Positions 11,166 to 23,668 are shown, numbered from the stretch's first letter. The stretch is 64,000 nucleotides of DNA from Odobenus rosmarus divergens (GCF_000321225.1 NW_004450402.1:3819978-3883977); one strand, 5' to 3'. Numbers and translations: made by a program. Notes: a model not told the origin generated them from the letters alone.

Positions 11166-12465
11166 ATTCAAAGTGAAACACTTTGGAAATTGAAACCTGT
11201 TAGGAATCACATAGTTTCATTATTTATTATATGATTGAACAGAAAAAAAAAAGAATGGACTAAATATTTAATTTCCTTGTTTTCTTGTGCAGAGGTTAGT
11301 CCTTCTTCTTAAAGCCTGTCTAGAAAATTAAGAGCTCGGGGTGTAAATATGTAAATGGATTATCTTCCTCAGTGGAGTTGGATAATCTTAATTTAACAAG
11401 AATTTTGACTCTGTGGTGGTGCTCAGCTCCCACTGAGATGTTCATTTCGTTGCCAGAGTGATCATCTCTAACTATGCCAGCACAATGTGGCTCTGTTTTG
11501 GGCAGATGGTGAATATACCTCATCTGCAGGTATGTGTGTAAAGAGGCTACTTTTCTAACATGCCACATGCATTTGCGATTTTAACAAATAGCCCCCTACA
11601 TGTGTATCAACACTGATACTCCGACTATGGGCAAGAAAGCTCCATATTTGCAGTAAAGGTGGAGTGAATAATATTTTCTCTTTAGATGTTGGCATCTTAT
11701 ACAATAAGGTCTAAGGATCAGAATAAAGCTTTGCTCTTTTTCTGTATTCATGTGAAAAAGACACTGTACTATCTGCATTGTTTCCTACGATAAATGTGCT
11801 TCACTAACTTTCAAATATGGATATCTTTAATCCATCTTTAAAGGATGAGCCTAATTATTTTGACTATTTTTCCTGCCAGATTAATAGCTTAAAGAGAAAA
11901 TCACATGGAAATCCTCCTCCAATCAAAATCACTGTCGGGGTCCCCTTCATCCACTTAATCCATATTTTTGTTATTTTTCTTCCCTCTGGTAAGTAAAGAC
12001 ATTCAAATGTAAATATATTCCAAAGCAGCTTTGTAAAATCAGGGAATTACTAAAGAGATAATCTGAGAGATAGTAGATGTGCTTGTTATAATAATGATTT
12101 CAAAATTTGTTTTATTTTGTATGTTATGTTGTACCTAGTTTTTTAATTAAGATATTTATTGTGTACCTAGAACTCCAGATAGAAATAAAAGGAAGTACAA
12201 AATGTGATTCCCCAAATAAATTCAAATTTTAGCTGAAAGAAAGATAAATACACATCTCTCCAGATGTCTTATTTAAACCCAAACAGGAAATTTGGTAATT
12301 TGTAACATTGGTGGGTTGGAAACACCTAGTTGGATATGGTTCCTTTGTTGAGTCAGAAACTCCAGTGGAGACAAGTTCTAGACGGGGCAAGTTGAAAAAA
12401 TCTTGAAAATCCATCTTCTAAGCTTTTTAATACTTCTGATATTACCCTCTGGCAGAGTACTATAC
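11166..12465. other. Unique-looking sequence, 1.3 kb
   Basis: No named repeat. 11320-11560 has moderate GC and an 82-codon minus-strand frame, but no recognisable protein. Confidence 0.45.
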
Positions 12466-12469
12466 ATTC

Positions 12470-13235
12470 CTGTTGAGTTTATCATGATAGTCACTTAATT
12501 TCTGCCTCTGAATTCATCCCATTTCCATCTGAATCTGATCTTTCACACTGAAGCCAAAATAGTCTTTCTAAAATGTGTCTCCGGGTGCCTGGGTGGCTCG
12601 GACGGTTAAATGTCTGCCTTCAGCTCGGGTCACGATCTCAGGGTCCTGGGATTGAGCCCGGTGTCTGGCTCCCTGCTCAGCCGGGAGTCTGCTTCTCCCT
12701 CACCCTCTGCCTTCTGCCCCCTGCTCATGCTCTCTCTCTCTCTCTAATAAATAAATAAAATCTTAATAAAATAAAAGTCTGATTCTTAATCGCTCTGCTT
12801 AAAAACTTTGATGAATCCCACTGTTCTTATAATAAGTCAAAACCATGAGTATATTTTCTAGACCTCTGAATGATGTGGGCACTGCCCGTGTCTCAGCTCA
12901 TCCTTACCCAGTGCCCCTTCACATTCCAGCCTCCAGTAGAAATGGATTCCTGAGAGTTCTTTGAATGCATCACCCTCCAGGTTGTACTTGGGCCTTCGGC
13001 TTCTCCCACGCCCTGACACACCCGCCCTCAGTTCTCCTCCCGCCTCGTGGACCCCGATTAATTTCTCAGAATTGAGATTTAGATACCATCTCACAAAGGA
13101 AGGATTTGGGTTGGCTTGTCTCTCTCCGTGTGGCTATAAGGTCTGTACCAGCATGAGCGGCACATTTCTAATGTCCTATTTTAATTTCCAATTTACCCGC
13201 CCGCTAGTCTTTCAGCTTTGTGGGGAAAGGCGCCT
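12470..13235 (+). mobile_element. L2 LINE split by a SINE
   Basis: L2 sequence in sense at 12470-12581 (AAAATAGTCTTTCTAAAATG) resumes after the SINE at 12776 (TCTGATTCTTAATCGCTCTG, CTTAAAAACTTTGATGAATC). It continues less clearly to the GCTAGTCTTTCAGCTTTGTG block near 13204. Boundaries are approximate. Confidence 0.7.
12582..12775 (+). mobile_element. SINEC, complete
   Basis: It begins CGGGTGCCTGGGTGGCTCGG and ends in TAATAAATAAATAAAATCTT. It lies inside the L2 above. The flanks share only a weak TSD, so it is probably older than the 5-11 kb copies. Confidence 0.95.
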
Positions 13236-14034
13236 TCATGCAATGGCGAACCGGGGAAAATGACTGTGCAGGCATCGTAGCGCGGTTAATGAACTATATG
13301 GTGGCATTAAAGGTTTGGGACGATGAGGGTACTTGGAATTCTGTCCTAAAAGAGCTAATTGAAAGAACAGAAAAGCAAAGCAACGAATCAAAGTTTCTGG
13401 GAAATTCAGCCAGTTGCAAAAATAATTCCACGTGCTCTCGCCTCTCCCCTCAATTTCGCAGAGTCCCCTGCAGGCAGGTTACGGTCACATGACTAATTCT
13501 GGCCACTGGATCCAGCAATGTGTGTGGCTTCAAGGACGGGGCGGTTAAGAGTTGGTCTGCTGTTTCCATCTCTTTTTTTTCCTCCGTCAAAGTGATCCTG
13601 AAGGCCACATATGCCAGAGAGCCTAGTTTACAAGACTCAGAAAGGCATCCTGACCCACATGAGAAAGAAAGAAGCCTCGATCTGGATAAGCCACTGAGAT
13701 TTCAGGGTTTCTCTGATTTGGTCACTAGAGTTAATTACCCTGACTAACACAGGGAACAATGAGTGCCTTCAAGTAGTTTGAGAAGCTAGTCATGTGAAGA
13801 AGTAACAAATTCCTGAGGAATAGAATTAAAACCCAAGATAAAACCTATGCAAACAAATATTTTTAAAAGACAAACCATTTTGTAATCATCCGAACTCTAC
13901 AAAGATGAATTTGACTCTGTTAAGAAATAAGCATTGCCGCTGTTTGGACACAGTGGAAACACTGCGGAAGGGATTGAAACCTTTCACAGATGAGTGGACC
14001 AGCATTCCAACAGAGAACCGCAATCCTCTGGAAG
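13236..14034. other. Non-repeat interval with a CpG-containing patch
   Basis: 13236-13530 holds more CpG than its surroundings, including CGTAGCGCGG at 13278, CACGTGCTCTCGCC at 13430 and GACGGGGCGG at 13536, plus a CACGTG and a TCACATGAC motif. A 90-codon plus-strand frame (13220-13492, starting MGKGAFMQWRT) starts in decayed L2 and is otherwise unmatched to anything I know. A regulatory element or a chance frame are both possible; the rest of the interval shows nothing. Confidence 0.35.
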
Positions 14035-14049
14035 AAGCAGTAGGTTTTT

Positions 14050-14260
14050 TTTTTTAAGATTTTATTTATTTATTTGTCAGAGAGAGAGACTGAGAGAGAG
14101 AGAGAGAGAGAGAGCACAAGCAAGGGGAGCAGCAGAGGGAGAGGGAGAAGCAGGCTCCCTACCGAGTGAGGAGTCCCATGCAGGACTCAATCCCAGGATC
14201 CTGGGATCACGACCCCAGCCGAAGGCAGATGCCCAACCGACTAAGCCACCCAGGCGTCCC
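14050..14260 (-). mobile_element. SINEC, complete
   Basis: The head is at 14260. The TSD AAGCAGTAGGTTTTT (14035-14049) against AAGCAGTAGTTTTT (14262-14275). Its tail side holds an expanded (GA)n of about 24 bp at 14091-14114. Confidence 0.96.
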
Positions 14261-14275
14261 AAAGCAGTAGTTTTT

Positions 14276-14884
14276 AAGAAGAGGAAGGATCCCTAGCAAG
14301 GCTGCCTGGGAAGGCCCATGTTACTACTTTCTCATGACGGCAGTCATATATATGCTAGCCTCCCCTCTGGAAGCTGCTGCCACCCAGCAATTTACCTCTA
14401 ACCCCACCGTGGCCTTTGATGAGCTTGGAAGCTACCTCAGGATGCAGATTGTCCCTCCAATCATCCCTTCGCCAGTGCTCATGGCTTCTGACTCTGGCCT
14501 CTCTAATCAGCATCTTTTCTGCATTTCTGTTCATACCTGCACCACTACTTTCTGGAGCCCCTTATCCATTATCCTGGAATTTCTAGTCATGAACATGGGA
14601 CCTTAAAGCAATGTGACCTTGCACCTCCCATCCTAAAACTCCAATTACCTTTGGTGCTACCTGCCAGAAACAGGGAATGAGAGGGTTCAGTGTTCTGATT
14701 TGTTCACTTTTAACTCATTATACGCTATAGTAACAAGGGAAGAACTGCTCTGAGGCAAATTTGCAACTGCACTTCCAGGTAAATTCAGGAGGTGTTAGGA
14801 AGGTAAATTCAGTTGTCACCCATTTTATTGATTCTTAACTCAATACACTCTAAAATGGATGGACTCGGTAGGCAGCAAGATGAC
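14276..14884. other. Non-repetitive interval
   Basis: Moderate GC at 14330-14600 with a 90-codon plus frame (14334-14606). I recognise neither a repeat nor a protein here. Confidence 0.4.
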
Positions 14885-15115
14885 AATCATTCAATTATTC
14901 AAAATGTATTTATTGAGCACCTATTATGTACCAGGTATGCTAGAAGTATACTTGCACAAATGTATTACGGAGTTCCTACCTTCTTAGAACTTGCATTCTA
15001 ATGGGACTGTAGAAAATAAATAAGGGTGGGGTGGGAATAAAAGATAAGTATTGGTGAGCAATATGAAGATGTGCACAATGCTATCGTAGAATCTGACTGA
15101 AGTACCTAATTTATT
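14885..15115 (-). mobile_element. L2 LINE, 3' end
   Basis: TGTATTTATTGAGCACCTAT, ATGTACCAGGTATGCTAGAA and CTTGCATTCTAATGGGACTG are the complement of the L2 terminus. The right boundary fades out. Confidence 0.75.
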
Positions 15116-16549
15116 CTAGGTGGGTTGCTAATATCCCAGTAAGGCTGTTGGATTTAGCCAGGGACCTTAAAAATTAAACTCTTCCTATTGTCCTGTCTAT
15201 CTCACAAGCTGCCATATTTTATCAGACAATTACCACCAAACCCCCAAACAGAGGGATGCATATTGTTAGATCACAATCAACTAGGGTAGCAGTCTGGAAA
15301 GGACGAGAAGATGCAGCATCTCTCTGGAAAGAGGAATGAAGCAGAACTTTTGCCAATGCAACAGCCAAGATTCGAAATTCAAGAAATTTTCAGAAAAAGG
15401 ACAAAACAGAGCTGTTCAACCATAACAGCTTATCCCAGGCAGAGAAGGGACACAGATGGACAAGGGATTACTGCCATGTGCAGCCCAATGCCACTACCGG
15501 GTCAGGACTCAGCAGTGCTCTGAGCCGCCACGCAGGACAACACCCAAACGCCATACGCCATAGGCAGCCATATGCAAACTCCCTTGAAAGGCCGGCTGGT
15601 TGTCTCTCTACTTTTTAAAACTGGCATTTAAAATCACTCTGGCAGATGGAAGAAAAGTATGTAATAAAAGTTGACATTTCATTTTATTCTGTATGTTTGT
15701 TAAGTTAATTCTGTTATCATTCACTGGGAGATCAGTACCAAATGGTAATCAGGCTGTGACAGCTTAGAGCTAATGTAAAGACCATACAGTTTGGAAGGGC
15801 CAAATTGTTATTAAATGATAGGCAACAAGTAATCAGAAGCATGTCATTACCTTAAGAAGTTCCAGGGTGACATAAAAGGTAAAGACAAAGGTATTATGGG
15901 CTAAATCTATGTCTGGTCATGTATATTTTACAATAGCATTTTCTTTGAGTTGTACATTTGAAGAAAGGAAGGAAGGGAGAGGGAGGGAGTGAAGGAGAGA
16001 TGGTGAATTTCCATTTTTTTCATTTGGCCAGAACTCTCATATCTCTCTTTCTGTAGTAAACCAGCATTCTCTTTTCTAGTACCTTGTCTCTTTCATTCAA
16101 AAGGCAGCTTTTAAGCAGAGAACCCTTAGCCAAAGTCTGTTACTTCTAACTCAGAAATATACCACTTCACACATTCAACTCAGATAAGTATGAAATGATT
16201 TAAAGTTCTAAATTATATTACTTGACCCCAAAAGTTATGGTAAATGTAGTTGGTTTTACATCATTCTTAGGAGATGTAGGAGAATTAATTTTCCCTCCAT
16301 AAATGGATTTTCTTTTTTTTCTTGCTCCATTTATGTTATTCCGTCTTTCTAGTTTTTTTTTCTTTCTTTTTTCCCTTTATCCAATATGTCACTGTAGTAG
16401 ATGCTGCCAGAGCCCTGCCTCTACACCCATACCCACCACGGAGGTATGCAGTTCCTGTACATGCCAGTGGCTTTTTATCTCAAGCACTTGCATTCAAGGA
16501 AGGCTGGAAATGCCAGAGTGTTAATGCTCCCAGGAATAACACGCATCCC
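15116..16549. other. Unique-looking sequence, 1.4 kb
   Basis: No named repeat except a GGAA/GGGA purine tract at 15960-16003 and T-rich tracts at 16310-16375. No supported gene. Confidence 0.45.
15960..16003. repeat. GA-rich low-complexity tract
   Basis: Imperfect GGAA and GGGA units, purines only over most of 40 bp. Confidence 0.85.
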
Positions 16550-16820
16550 TGAGGGGCTTGTGTTGATGGCCCGAGACCCCAGCCTCTTTGTCTCCTGGTG
16601 GGATTATTCTGAGATGTGTTCTTTATAGCCTTTTAAAGAACCCCAGATAAATTGAGTTCCACTTGTCCACATTGGTAACCTAACTGTAGCACCATCCTCC
16701 CTTCCCTGTCCCACGTTCACACTACCTCACTCTGCTTGTTGGAATCCCCTCCCAAATAAACTATGCCCACATCCTTTCAGGGACTGCTTTTGGGAAAACC
16801 CACACTTAAACTGTCACTGA
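16550..16820 (+). mobile_element. Possible old LTR, family unresolved
   Basis: The end reads CAAATAAACTATGCCCACAT then CTTTCAGGGACTGCTTTTGG, the arrangement of a polyadenylation signal close to the 3' end of an ERVL-class LTR. No partner LTR or TSD is visible, so the call is tentative. Confidence 0.35.
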
Positions 16821-16829
16821 TGAAAACTA

Positions 16830-16882
16830 CTTCATCAAGCACTTAAACAAGCACTTACTATGTGCCAGGCACTGTCCAATTT
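16830..16882 (-). mobile_element. L2 LINE, terminal fragment
   Basis: CAAGCACTTACTATGTGCCAG then GCACTGTCC is the complement of the last 50 bp of L2 or of a MIR-like 3' end. Confidence 0.55.
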
Positions 16883-17356
16883 TGCATATAAGAAATATAT
16901 TTTATTACCTGCTCTTGAAAATTCTTCCCTTTAAATGCCTCACCAGAATAAGATTGTTCCCCACGCCCTGGGTGGGGGAAAATATAATGTCCTTATTTTT
17001 GGCTTGACAAATTCTTTGCTCTCTTTTACTGTTAATTTTCATATGCGGAACAAATGAGAGCCCAAGGGGACATGAGTGTGCATACACCTGAGCCATAGCA
17101 CACTCCAACACCTGTGCTGGGGAGGGCTACCCTAGTGTGGCCCACTGAAAATCCACCCAAAAAGGAAAGTTCTAGGGGAAAAAAACAAAAAAACAAAAAA
17201 ACATTGGCAATGGATATGGTAGATAATGGGTTAATATTCTCAATATACAAAGCACATATGCAAATGAAGAAAAAGTGAAATATGAAGATTTTTTTAAAGG
17301 CAATAAATAACATGCAGGTGGCCCATAAACAGGAAGACTTTTACAATAATACCAGT
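16883..17356. other. Non-repetitive interval
   Basis: It holds only an (A6-7 C)n tract at 17176-17202. Minus-strand frames of up to 93 codons have no support. Confidence 0.45.
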
Positions 17357-17840
17357 TGTAGCAGGCTATTTTTTTTTCCCCAAGAATAGCTGTAATAATA
17401 TCTCCCATTTGACACGTTCTTCCAACAATATGACCTTGATGTTCCTCAAACAATAGATTTCCCCTGAAGTGATGTTATGTGACTTCTGAAGGTAGGCCGT
17501 AAAAATGCCATGAACTTCTACCACACTTTCTCGGAATGCTCAGCCCTGGAAGCCAGCCACCATGCTGTAAGGAAGTTCCAGAAACCCAAGGAGGGACCCA
17601 CAGGAAGGGAAATTAAGGCCCCTGGCTGACAACTCTGGGTCAACAGCCTTGATTGAGTGAACCATCCTGGAAATGGATCCTTCAGGCCACAATCAAGCTG
17701 TCCTGTTCCATGCTGCCTGGAGCTATCCCCACAGAGCCCCACCCAAATAGCAGAATTGTGAATAAAATAAATGATTGCTATTGTTTTAAGCTACTATGAT
17801 TTGGAGTAATTTGTTATGTAACAATCAGTAGTCATACCTA
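17357..17840 (+). mobile_element. MLT1-type LTR (5' LTR of relic provirus)
   Basis: It starts about TGTAGCAGGCTAT, has GAAGTGATGTTATGTGACTTC at 17466-17486, AATAAAATAAATGATTGCTA near the end, and the characteristic GTTTTAAGCTACTATGATTT and GTAACAATCAGTAGTCATA finish. MLT1 belongs to the ERVL-MaLR group, which is old and non-infectious. It is followed directly by matching internal sequence. Confidence 0.72.
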
Positions 17841-19271
17841 ATTTGATATCTGGAAATGGGCGTTGCTGTAACAAACACTTAAAGTCTATGGTATTGGCTT
17901 GGGGCTTCGGCAGGGCATAAAAGCTGGAAAGAGCTTGAGAAGATTTAGTGAGATCTTAAAAAAAGGGACTGGACGAGAGTGTTAACAGGTACATAAAGGA
18001 CCTCAAAGCCCAAACACTGTTGGTGAGGGTTTAAAGGAAAATAAGAATGTTATGAATGAATAAGAATGAAGTTACTGGAAGCTACAGAAATGGGTTCCTT
18101 GTTATGTAGAGGCAGAAAACTTGGCAACACTATTGCCCACTGTAATGTGAAAAAATAGAAAATGTACCCCATTGAATATCATGCTCTAGCTAAGGGGATT
18201 TCCAGGCAAAATATTAAAATTACCACCTGGCTTCTTCTCCTAGCCTTTGATAAAATATAAAAAGAACAAGTTGAGCTAAAGAAAGAAAAAAAAACTGTTA
18301 AATATCTAAGACTCAGGACTTGCTGGGCTGGAAAATCAAACTATTTCTCATTCCCAGTCTCCCCAGATGGCAAATGGTTCTCAAATTAAGTATCATGGGA
18401 AAGATCAAATCCTGGATAGGACTGAAAGCTCTTTTGTTGACTTCAGAAAGTTCTAATATAGTGTCTTATAAAAAAGAAAGTTCAAACAAACAAAAGGCAT
18501 TTTAACGACCTTAAGAGAATGTCTTGAGATTCTACCAAAAAATAGGGCTTGTAAGAATATAAATCGTTTTGTCATTTAGCTTCTTTTCAGGGAGCCCAGG
18601 GTAGAAAAGAACCAGTCATAAAGATACTTCTACTTGTGGCTTTTGTGTACGGGAGGCAACTGCAACAAGATTTATAGAAAAGTCACCAAGATTTTTGAAA
18701 AAAGGATTGTTTTGGCACAAGCATGGCCATCATAGATTGAAAGGGGCAAAGACAGTACAAAATGAAAAAAAAAAAAATCCTTTGTACCAGCACCATTTTA
18801 TAGGCAAGTACAAGCTGAGAAGGTATCTCAGCTGAAACCACAGGCTTTTTCTTGTGAAAAAGGAAGAACTCAAGGAACAGGACCAAGAGATTGAGAACTC
18901 CTATAGAGTAAGACTGAGCCCTAATCAAAGAACTGATAAAACGTTTCCTGCGGGATTTCAGAAGTGCTGTGAGCCAGTGAATATTGTGTGCTTTTCATAT
19001 CCCCACTTTTGAACAATTGTCTTAGTCCTGTACCAGAATTTTATGTTTTGGGGAGAGGGAGCTGGAAGACATCGTTTGTCCCTTTTAATTCATAAGTCTT
19101 TAGATTGAACTGCACCAAGTTGCTGCACATGGGTCTAAAGCTAATTTAAATGGTGAAATACTAGACTGTGAGCTGATGCTGTAATGGGATAAAATTTTGG
19201 AAATTTTGAGGCAGGGGTGGATGTAATTCCCATGTGAAAACTATGTGAATTGTTATGACCAGGGGGTAGAC
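17841..19271 (+). mobile_element. MLT1 internal region, non-coding relic
   Basis: GATATCTGGAAATGGGCGTT, CTGTAACAAACACTTAAAG and GGGATTTCCAGGCAAAATAT (18196-18215) match what I know of the MLT1 interior, as does the end at 18990-19271 (CCCACTTTTGAACAATTGTC, GAGGCAGGGGTGGATGTAAT, then the polypurine tract CCAGGGGGTAGAC before the 3' LTR). MaLR interiors lack functional retroviral genes, and none is open here. Confidence 0.65.
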
Positions 19272-19480
19272 TGTGGTAGATTGTATTCTGCAAAGATAGT
19301 TATCATCGGTATCTCTTATCCCATGTTGTCTTCTAATAGTATCATCCTAACGCTCCTCCCATTAAGTAGTGAGATCTATGTCCCTTCCCAGGGAACAAGG
19401 GCAGACCTTTGTGATTGTCTCTACCCATCGAGTACCGTGCAAGTGACGCTATGTGACTTCCAAATCTGTGTGATACAAAT
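19272..19480 (+). mobile_element. MLT1-type LTR (3' LTR, truncated)
   Basis: It starts TGTGGTAGATTGTATTCTGC right after the polypurine tract and carries CTCCTCCCATTAAGTAGTGAG and CAAGTGACGCTATGTGACTTC. Similarity to the LTR stops about 19480, so the last half is missing. Confidence 0.65.
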
Positions 19481-20974
19481 CTCCCTGAAGAAAGAATGTA
19501 TTAAGAGAGGTAGAAATATCATCATGGGTCATAGGAAAGTGGAAGGCAGAAAACGATTTTGGCAATATTTCTGCAGCACTTTCTAAAGAAAACAGACAAG
19601 AAATCTGACAAATACATTTCTTACTCACTGGAGAAATAGAACCTATTGTGAAGTAGGAAACGTTTGTAGGGTCTCACCATGGTTCAGTAAACCATCCATA
19701 AAACATTTTACTTCCCTTTCTCTGCTTCTGTGTCTACTGAGAAACTGCCAATTGCCAATTCAACAACCCCAGACTCTGTCACTGGGGAGGAATTGACTTG
19801 GGTAGAAGGATATCCTGGTTGCTGGATAGGAAAATCCCTCAGGCTCAATTAGTGAAATAGCCATCTGGTTTACTTATGTTTGGTTAGTATGAGTTAATAT
19901 TTATTATGGCCAATGAACTGTGATTATGTCGTTGATTTACTGGATCTCAAAGGTGAGAAAAACACTAGAATGTAGAAAAAAGCACTTGGGAAACCCATTT
20001 GACAAGGCTTTCTGTCTTCCCTTTCCATCTTTTCATCTGAACATTATTCAGTTTTTAGACTTCATGAAATGGATTTAGAAAATGTAGTGTTTATACAACA
20101 GGCTGAGTTGAAATGACAGGCAAGGGTAGATACAGGCCAATTAGTAGGCATTTATGATGTTAGAGACCTTAAATAGTGGTTTAAATATTTTCTCCAAAGG
20201 CTTTTGCAATAAAAATAAGCATCTAAGTATGTAAATTGTATTTGTTATTTTAATACATTCATTACCAAAAACCTGTCAGATTTATCACTCCAGTCTCCGT
20301 TTGGTTGGACATGTCCTACAGTCTTTGGCAAGTGAAAATTGTCTTTGAACATCTGCTAGAAAAAGAAAATAATTAAATCCATATGGTCTGAAACCCCATG
20401 AGAAATTTTAGGATTTAGAAAATAGCACCTAGATCTAGTAAATATATACCCAATTTTTTTCTTTATCATTTTGTGATCCTACTCTTTCCTCTTCGCCTTA
20501 TCCGCCCTCACTCAAATTTTATGTAGACATACCTTAGAAAATCACCATTACATGTGTTCAAAGACTTTCCAAATTCAAATCCAGAATCAGATATGCAGTA
20601 AGGATATTTGACAGAAGAAAACCACGAATTTGCATATCAGCAAATGAAAGCTATATCTCTAGCATCCATTACGCCCCACCCTGGGCTCTGTAGTGGGTAG
20701 CTACATTCACCAAGACACCACACTGACTCCCTTCTCTGTGCCTGGGAATAGCCTGGTACCTCACAGTCTGCGTGATAAACTTCTGCAGCAGAATGGCTTG
20801 GTATGACATGTATTACTCTTTCAAAAGGAAATAACCTTAAAATATTTTGTGGAAAGTTTCCAATTACAGGTTAATACCTGATGTTCTTTTCCTTATCTTC
20901 CAAAGTGAAACAATATGAACTTTAAGAAATATATAAAGAATTGCCATTCATATTTACACTCTATGAAAACATCA
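19481..20974. other. Unique-looking sequence, 1.5 kb
   Basis: No repeat or gene that I can name. GC is moderate and there are no SINEs. Confidence 0.45.
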
Positions 20975-21205
20975 TGATTCCAGTCCCCAAATCTCCAGAT
21001 GACAATGGTTCCTTTTTTACAACCATAGTGCCCACCATACACTCTGAGCACATCCGTAATGTTTCATTACTGTTCATTAATTCCCTTTGTGTCTTTGAGA
21101 CTGAAAGTTTCTTGAAGGTAGAAGCCATGTCTTTTTCACTTCTGTTTCCCGTGGCCTCCAACATACTTGACATTACTAAATATTTTATGAAGGAATGGAA
21201 ATGAA
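20975..21205 (+). mobile_element. L2 LINE, 3' end
   Basis: GAGACTGAAAGTTTCTTGAAG, GTAGAAGCCATGTCTTTTTC and ATACTTGACATTACTAAATA follow the L2 terminal order. Frames of 87 (plus) and 70 (minus) codons here are decayed L2. Confidence 0.7.
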
Positions 21206-21534
21206 GGAAAAGCTGAATAAGAGCCCAGAGACAGAGTGAAACTATTCTATTCTATACTCTATATCCTATAAGTAGTATTGGCTTAGAATTATTTCAGCCT
21301 TAAAGGAGTATAGAAGACTATCAATTTCCAGGATATCCCAGAGAAATGGCCATGGTGAATACTGGATGATTTCTGGGTCACTCAGAATTGTGTTCACCCT
21401 GGGTTAGTTTACGGTTTAGCTTACAGTTTATTTTCAACCTGGACTACTTACTGTGCCTACTCTGAAGACCTCCCAGTGATGGGGATTTCCAATTAAATGC
21501 CTGATTTCAGATGAAATCTTAAGCTGAAAAAATG
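21206..21534. other. Non-repetitive interval
   Basis: Nothing recognised. Confidence 0.45.
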
Positions 21535-21625
21535 AATTCATTCATTTAATAAATAATAATTAAGCACCTACTCTTGGGGGGGCACTGAGACATAACAAAG
21601 GCTGAGACAATAAAGAGGAGTCCCA
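21535..21625 (-). mobile_element. L2 LINE, terminal fragment
   Basis: ATTCATTCATTTAATAAATA and TTAAGCACCTACTCTTGG are the complement of the L2 end. Confidence 0.6.
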
Positions 21626-22539
21626 GTCCCTTCCCACTCTTAGGCGTGGTCTGGGATTGTCTGCTTAGTGAGCAGATTGGGAAAGTAAGGAAGAGCCGGC
21701 ATCGTCTGCTCCCTGTCCACTTAGTCCCAAGAGCCCCACTGTTGAAAACTGAGAAGTCAGCTGGAAAAGGACCTGTCGGAAGGTTTGAGGTCATCGTAGG
21801 AGGATAAGACTCACCTATGTGCCATTCAAGTTGTCAAACTGCAGGTTATTTACAGAAACCTGTTTCCTGTTACCTAAGCAACAAAAAATACCTTTCAAAT
21901 AATGCAAAAAATAAATCTGTGTTTGACTGTCTTTAGAATGGATGACAAAGCATGCTATATTTTCTGATCAAATGTGCTTTTCTGGGCATTACCCATAAGA
22001 AAGCAGAAAGCCCCCGTTTATCATACATCACCAGAAAAACAATGTCTCCTAATTCACACAAGCCCTTCTAAGACCAAGTTTATGTTCAGGAAACTGGAAA
22101 GAACTTAAAGGTCAGTCCCTGCATTTTCCAACTTTCACTCTGGCATGGAATTTTCTTCTGAGTGGTAAAGAACTTGCTCGTGTCCTAGTTTATGTGTTTA
22201 GAGATTAAGAAAACAGACGTACAGAAAATGAAAAAAACACCTTTTGAAAAAATTTAATATTTCAGAAAGTATCACAGTAGTCCTCAGCACACTGATGAAC
22301 TCTGCCATGTGTATTTTAATGATTACTATTGCTTTTATTTCAATTTACCACACTGAGGGCTTTCAAATTTCCATCAGACGCTGGGCAGTGAAGAAAACAG
22401 AGCCTCGTGTCCTCATCTATAAAGGATATATTTTGACACCCTTCGGGTTGGGGGTCCAGTCCCCTAAACTACTCTCCTCCCCCATGAGTTACTCTTAGAG
22501 AACTATTTAACTTTGGCCCCACCTCTTGTTCCATTTCAT
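21626..22539. other. Unique-looking sequence
   Basis: No repeat recognised. An 82-codon minus frame at 21546-21794 has no support. Confidence 0.45.
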
Positions 22540-22910
22540 TCATACAGAGCATTTCACTTTCTCTGCTCCTCACTCCCACCCATCCCATTGGCTCCCAGGG
22601 ATTTTAAATCGGGGTACAAGAGCGTCTAGTAATTTGCTAGAACTGCCAGAAGTAAAATTCAGGAGAGAGAGAAAGCGGGGCAGGGGGCGGTTAGCAGGGA
22701 GATAGAAAAGCCATGCAAAGTAGTAGAGAGAGGCTTGTTTTACCAAGGGCCTTCCTCTTTCATTTCAGTACATCATGAGACTTAGCCATACATCCTGTCT
22801 TTCAGTTTTGTTAGACTTCCTTTCTCCTTGTAATAAATCTCCCTTTACTTCATCGACTTGAGTAAGTCAGGTCTCTTGGACCAAGCAATCCCTAATTAGG
22901 GCAGGATAAA
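22540..22910 (+). mobile_element. LTR-like sequence, family unresolved
   Basis: The order CCTTGTAATAAATCTCCC (22826-22843), then CAGGTCTCTTGGACCAAGC and CCTAATTAGGGCAG resembles the U3-R-U5 end of an LTR. No TSD, partner or internal region is visible. Confidence 0.3.
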
Positions 22911-23186
22911 AAATATCTGTTAAACACAGCTGTGAGACTCAAAGGGAAATAAGGCTTGTTAAAAGATAAAGCACTACTAAAATTGTTATTAAATATTTGT
23001 GTTATCAATATTATGAAAGTTTCATGCTCCTCCATCACCTCTTTTTTAAAATTGGAGTGGTGGATCTCTACTGTTCTCATTATTGTTCCCATTATAATTA
23101 GCTGGTCCTACCAAGAAAGGAATGGTGCATATGCTTTTACTGGTACTCTCTCTAAAAAAAATGTTTGTGAATATCTGTAAATACAA

Positions 23187-23209
23187 ACACACACACACAC
23201 ACACACACA
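23187..23209. repeat. (AC)n microsatellite
   Basis: Eleven to twelve uninterrupted units. Confidence 0.95.
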
Positions 23210-23668
23210 TATACAAGCACGTGGTTTATTTTAATCCAGATCATAGCCAGAGTACCCAGGAGGGGACCTCTTAAGTGAGATAACATCATAAAACTAGAAT
23301 TCTGAAACTACATTTAATAGGGCATTCATATGCTTCTTTCTTTTGTTAAGCAGAGCTTCACTTAGACTGCAAAGGAAGTGTTATAGTTTCAAGAATATAG
23401 GAATCCCATAATTTCTTTTTTAAGGATCTCCAAAAATGAGGCCTTTATATTCTTCAATAAAGATTTAAGTTTCTTATATCTGATTAACATTTTTCATCCA
23501 CATTTAAAACACTTTTATTTTAATGAATGCCACCAGATAATGCCTACATTTTAAGTCATTTCTAGGATAGATGGAGTAGAATCAGTCATAGCAACCACGA
23601 AAGTGTTGAAATTCAAATGTCAATGTAGGAATGTTCTTCTTTCTCTTGTTGCCTTTTTCTTTTTCCTT

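Noticed and set aside
12582..12650. tRNA-like segments in SINE heads as possible tRNA genes
   Set aside because: They have pol III box remnants but are attached to CT-rich and A-rich SINE tails and cannot fold as full tRNAs; they are SINECs.
17357..19480. MLT1 relic as a functional retrovirus
   Set aside because: MaLR interiors lack complete retroviral genes, and no open frame of useful length exists here.
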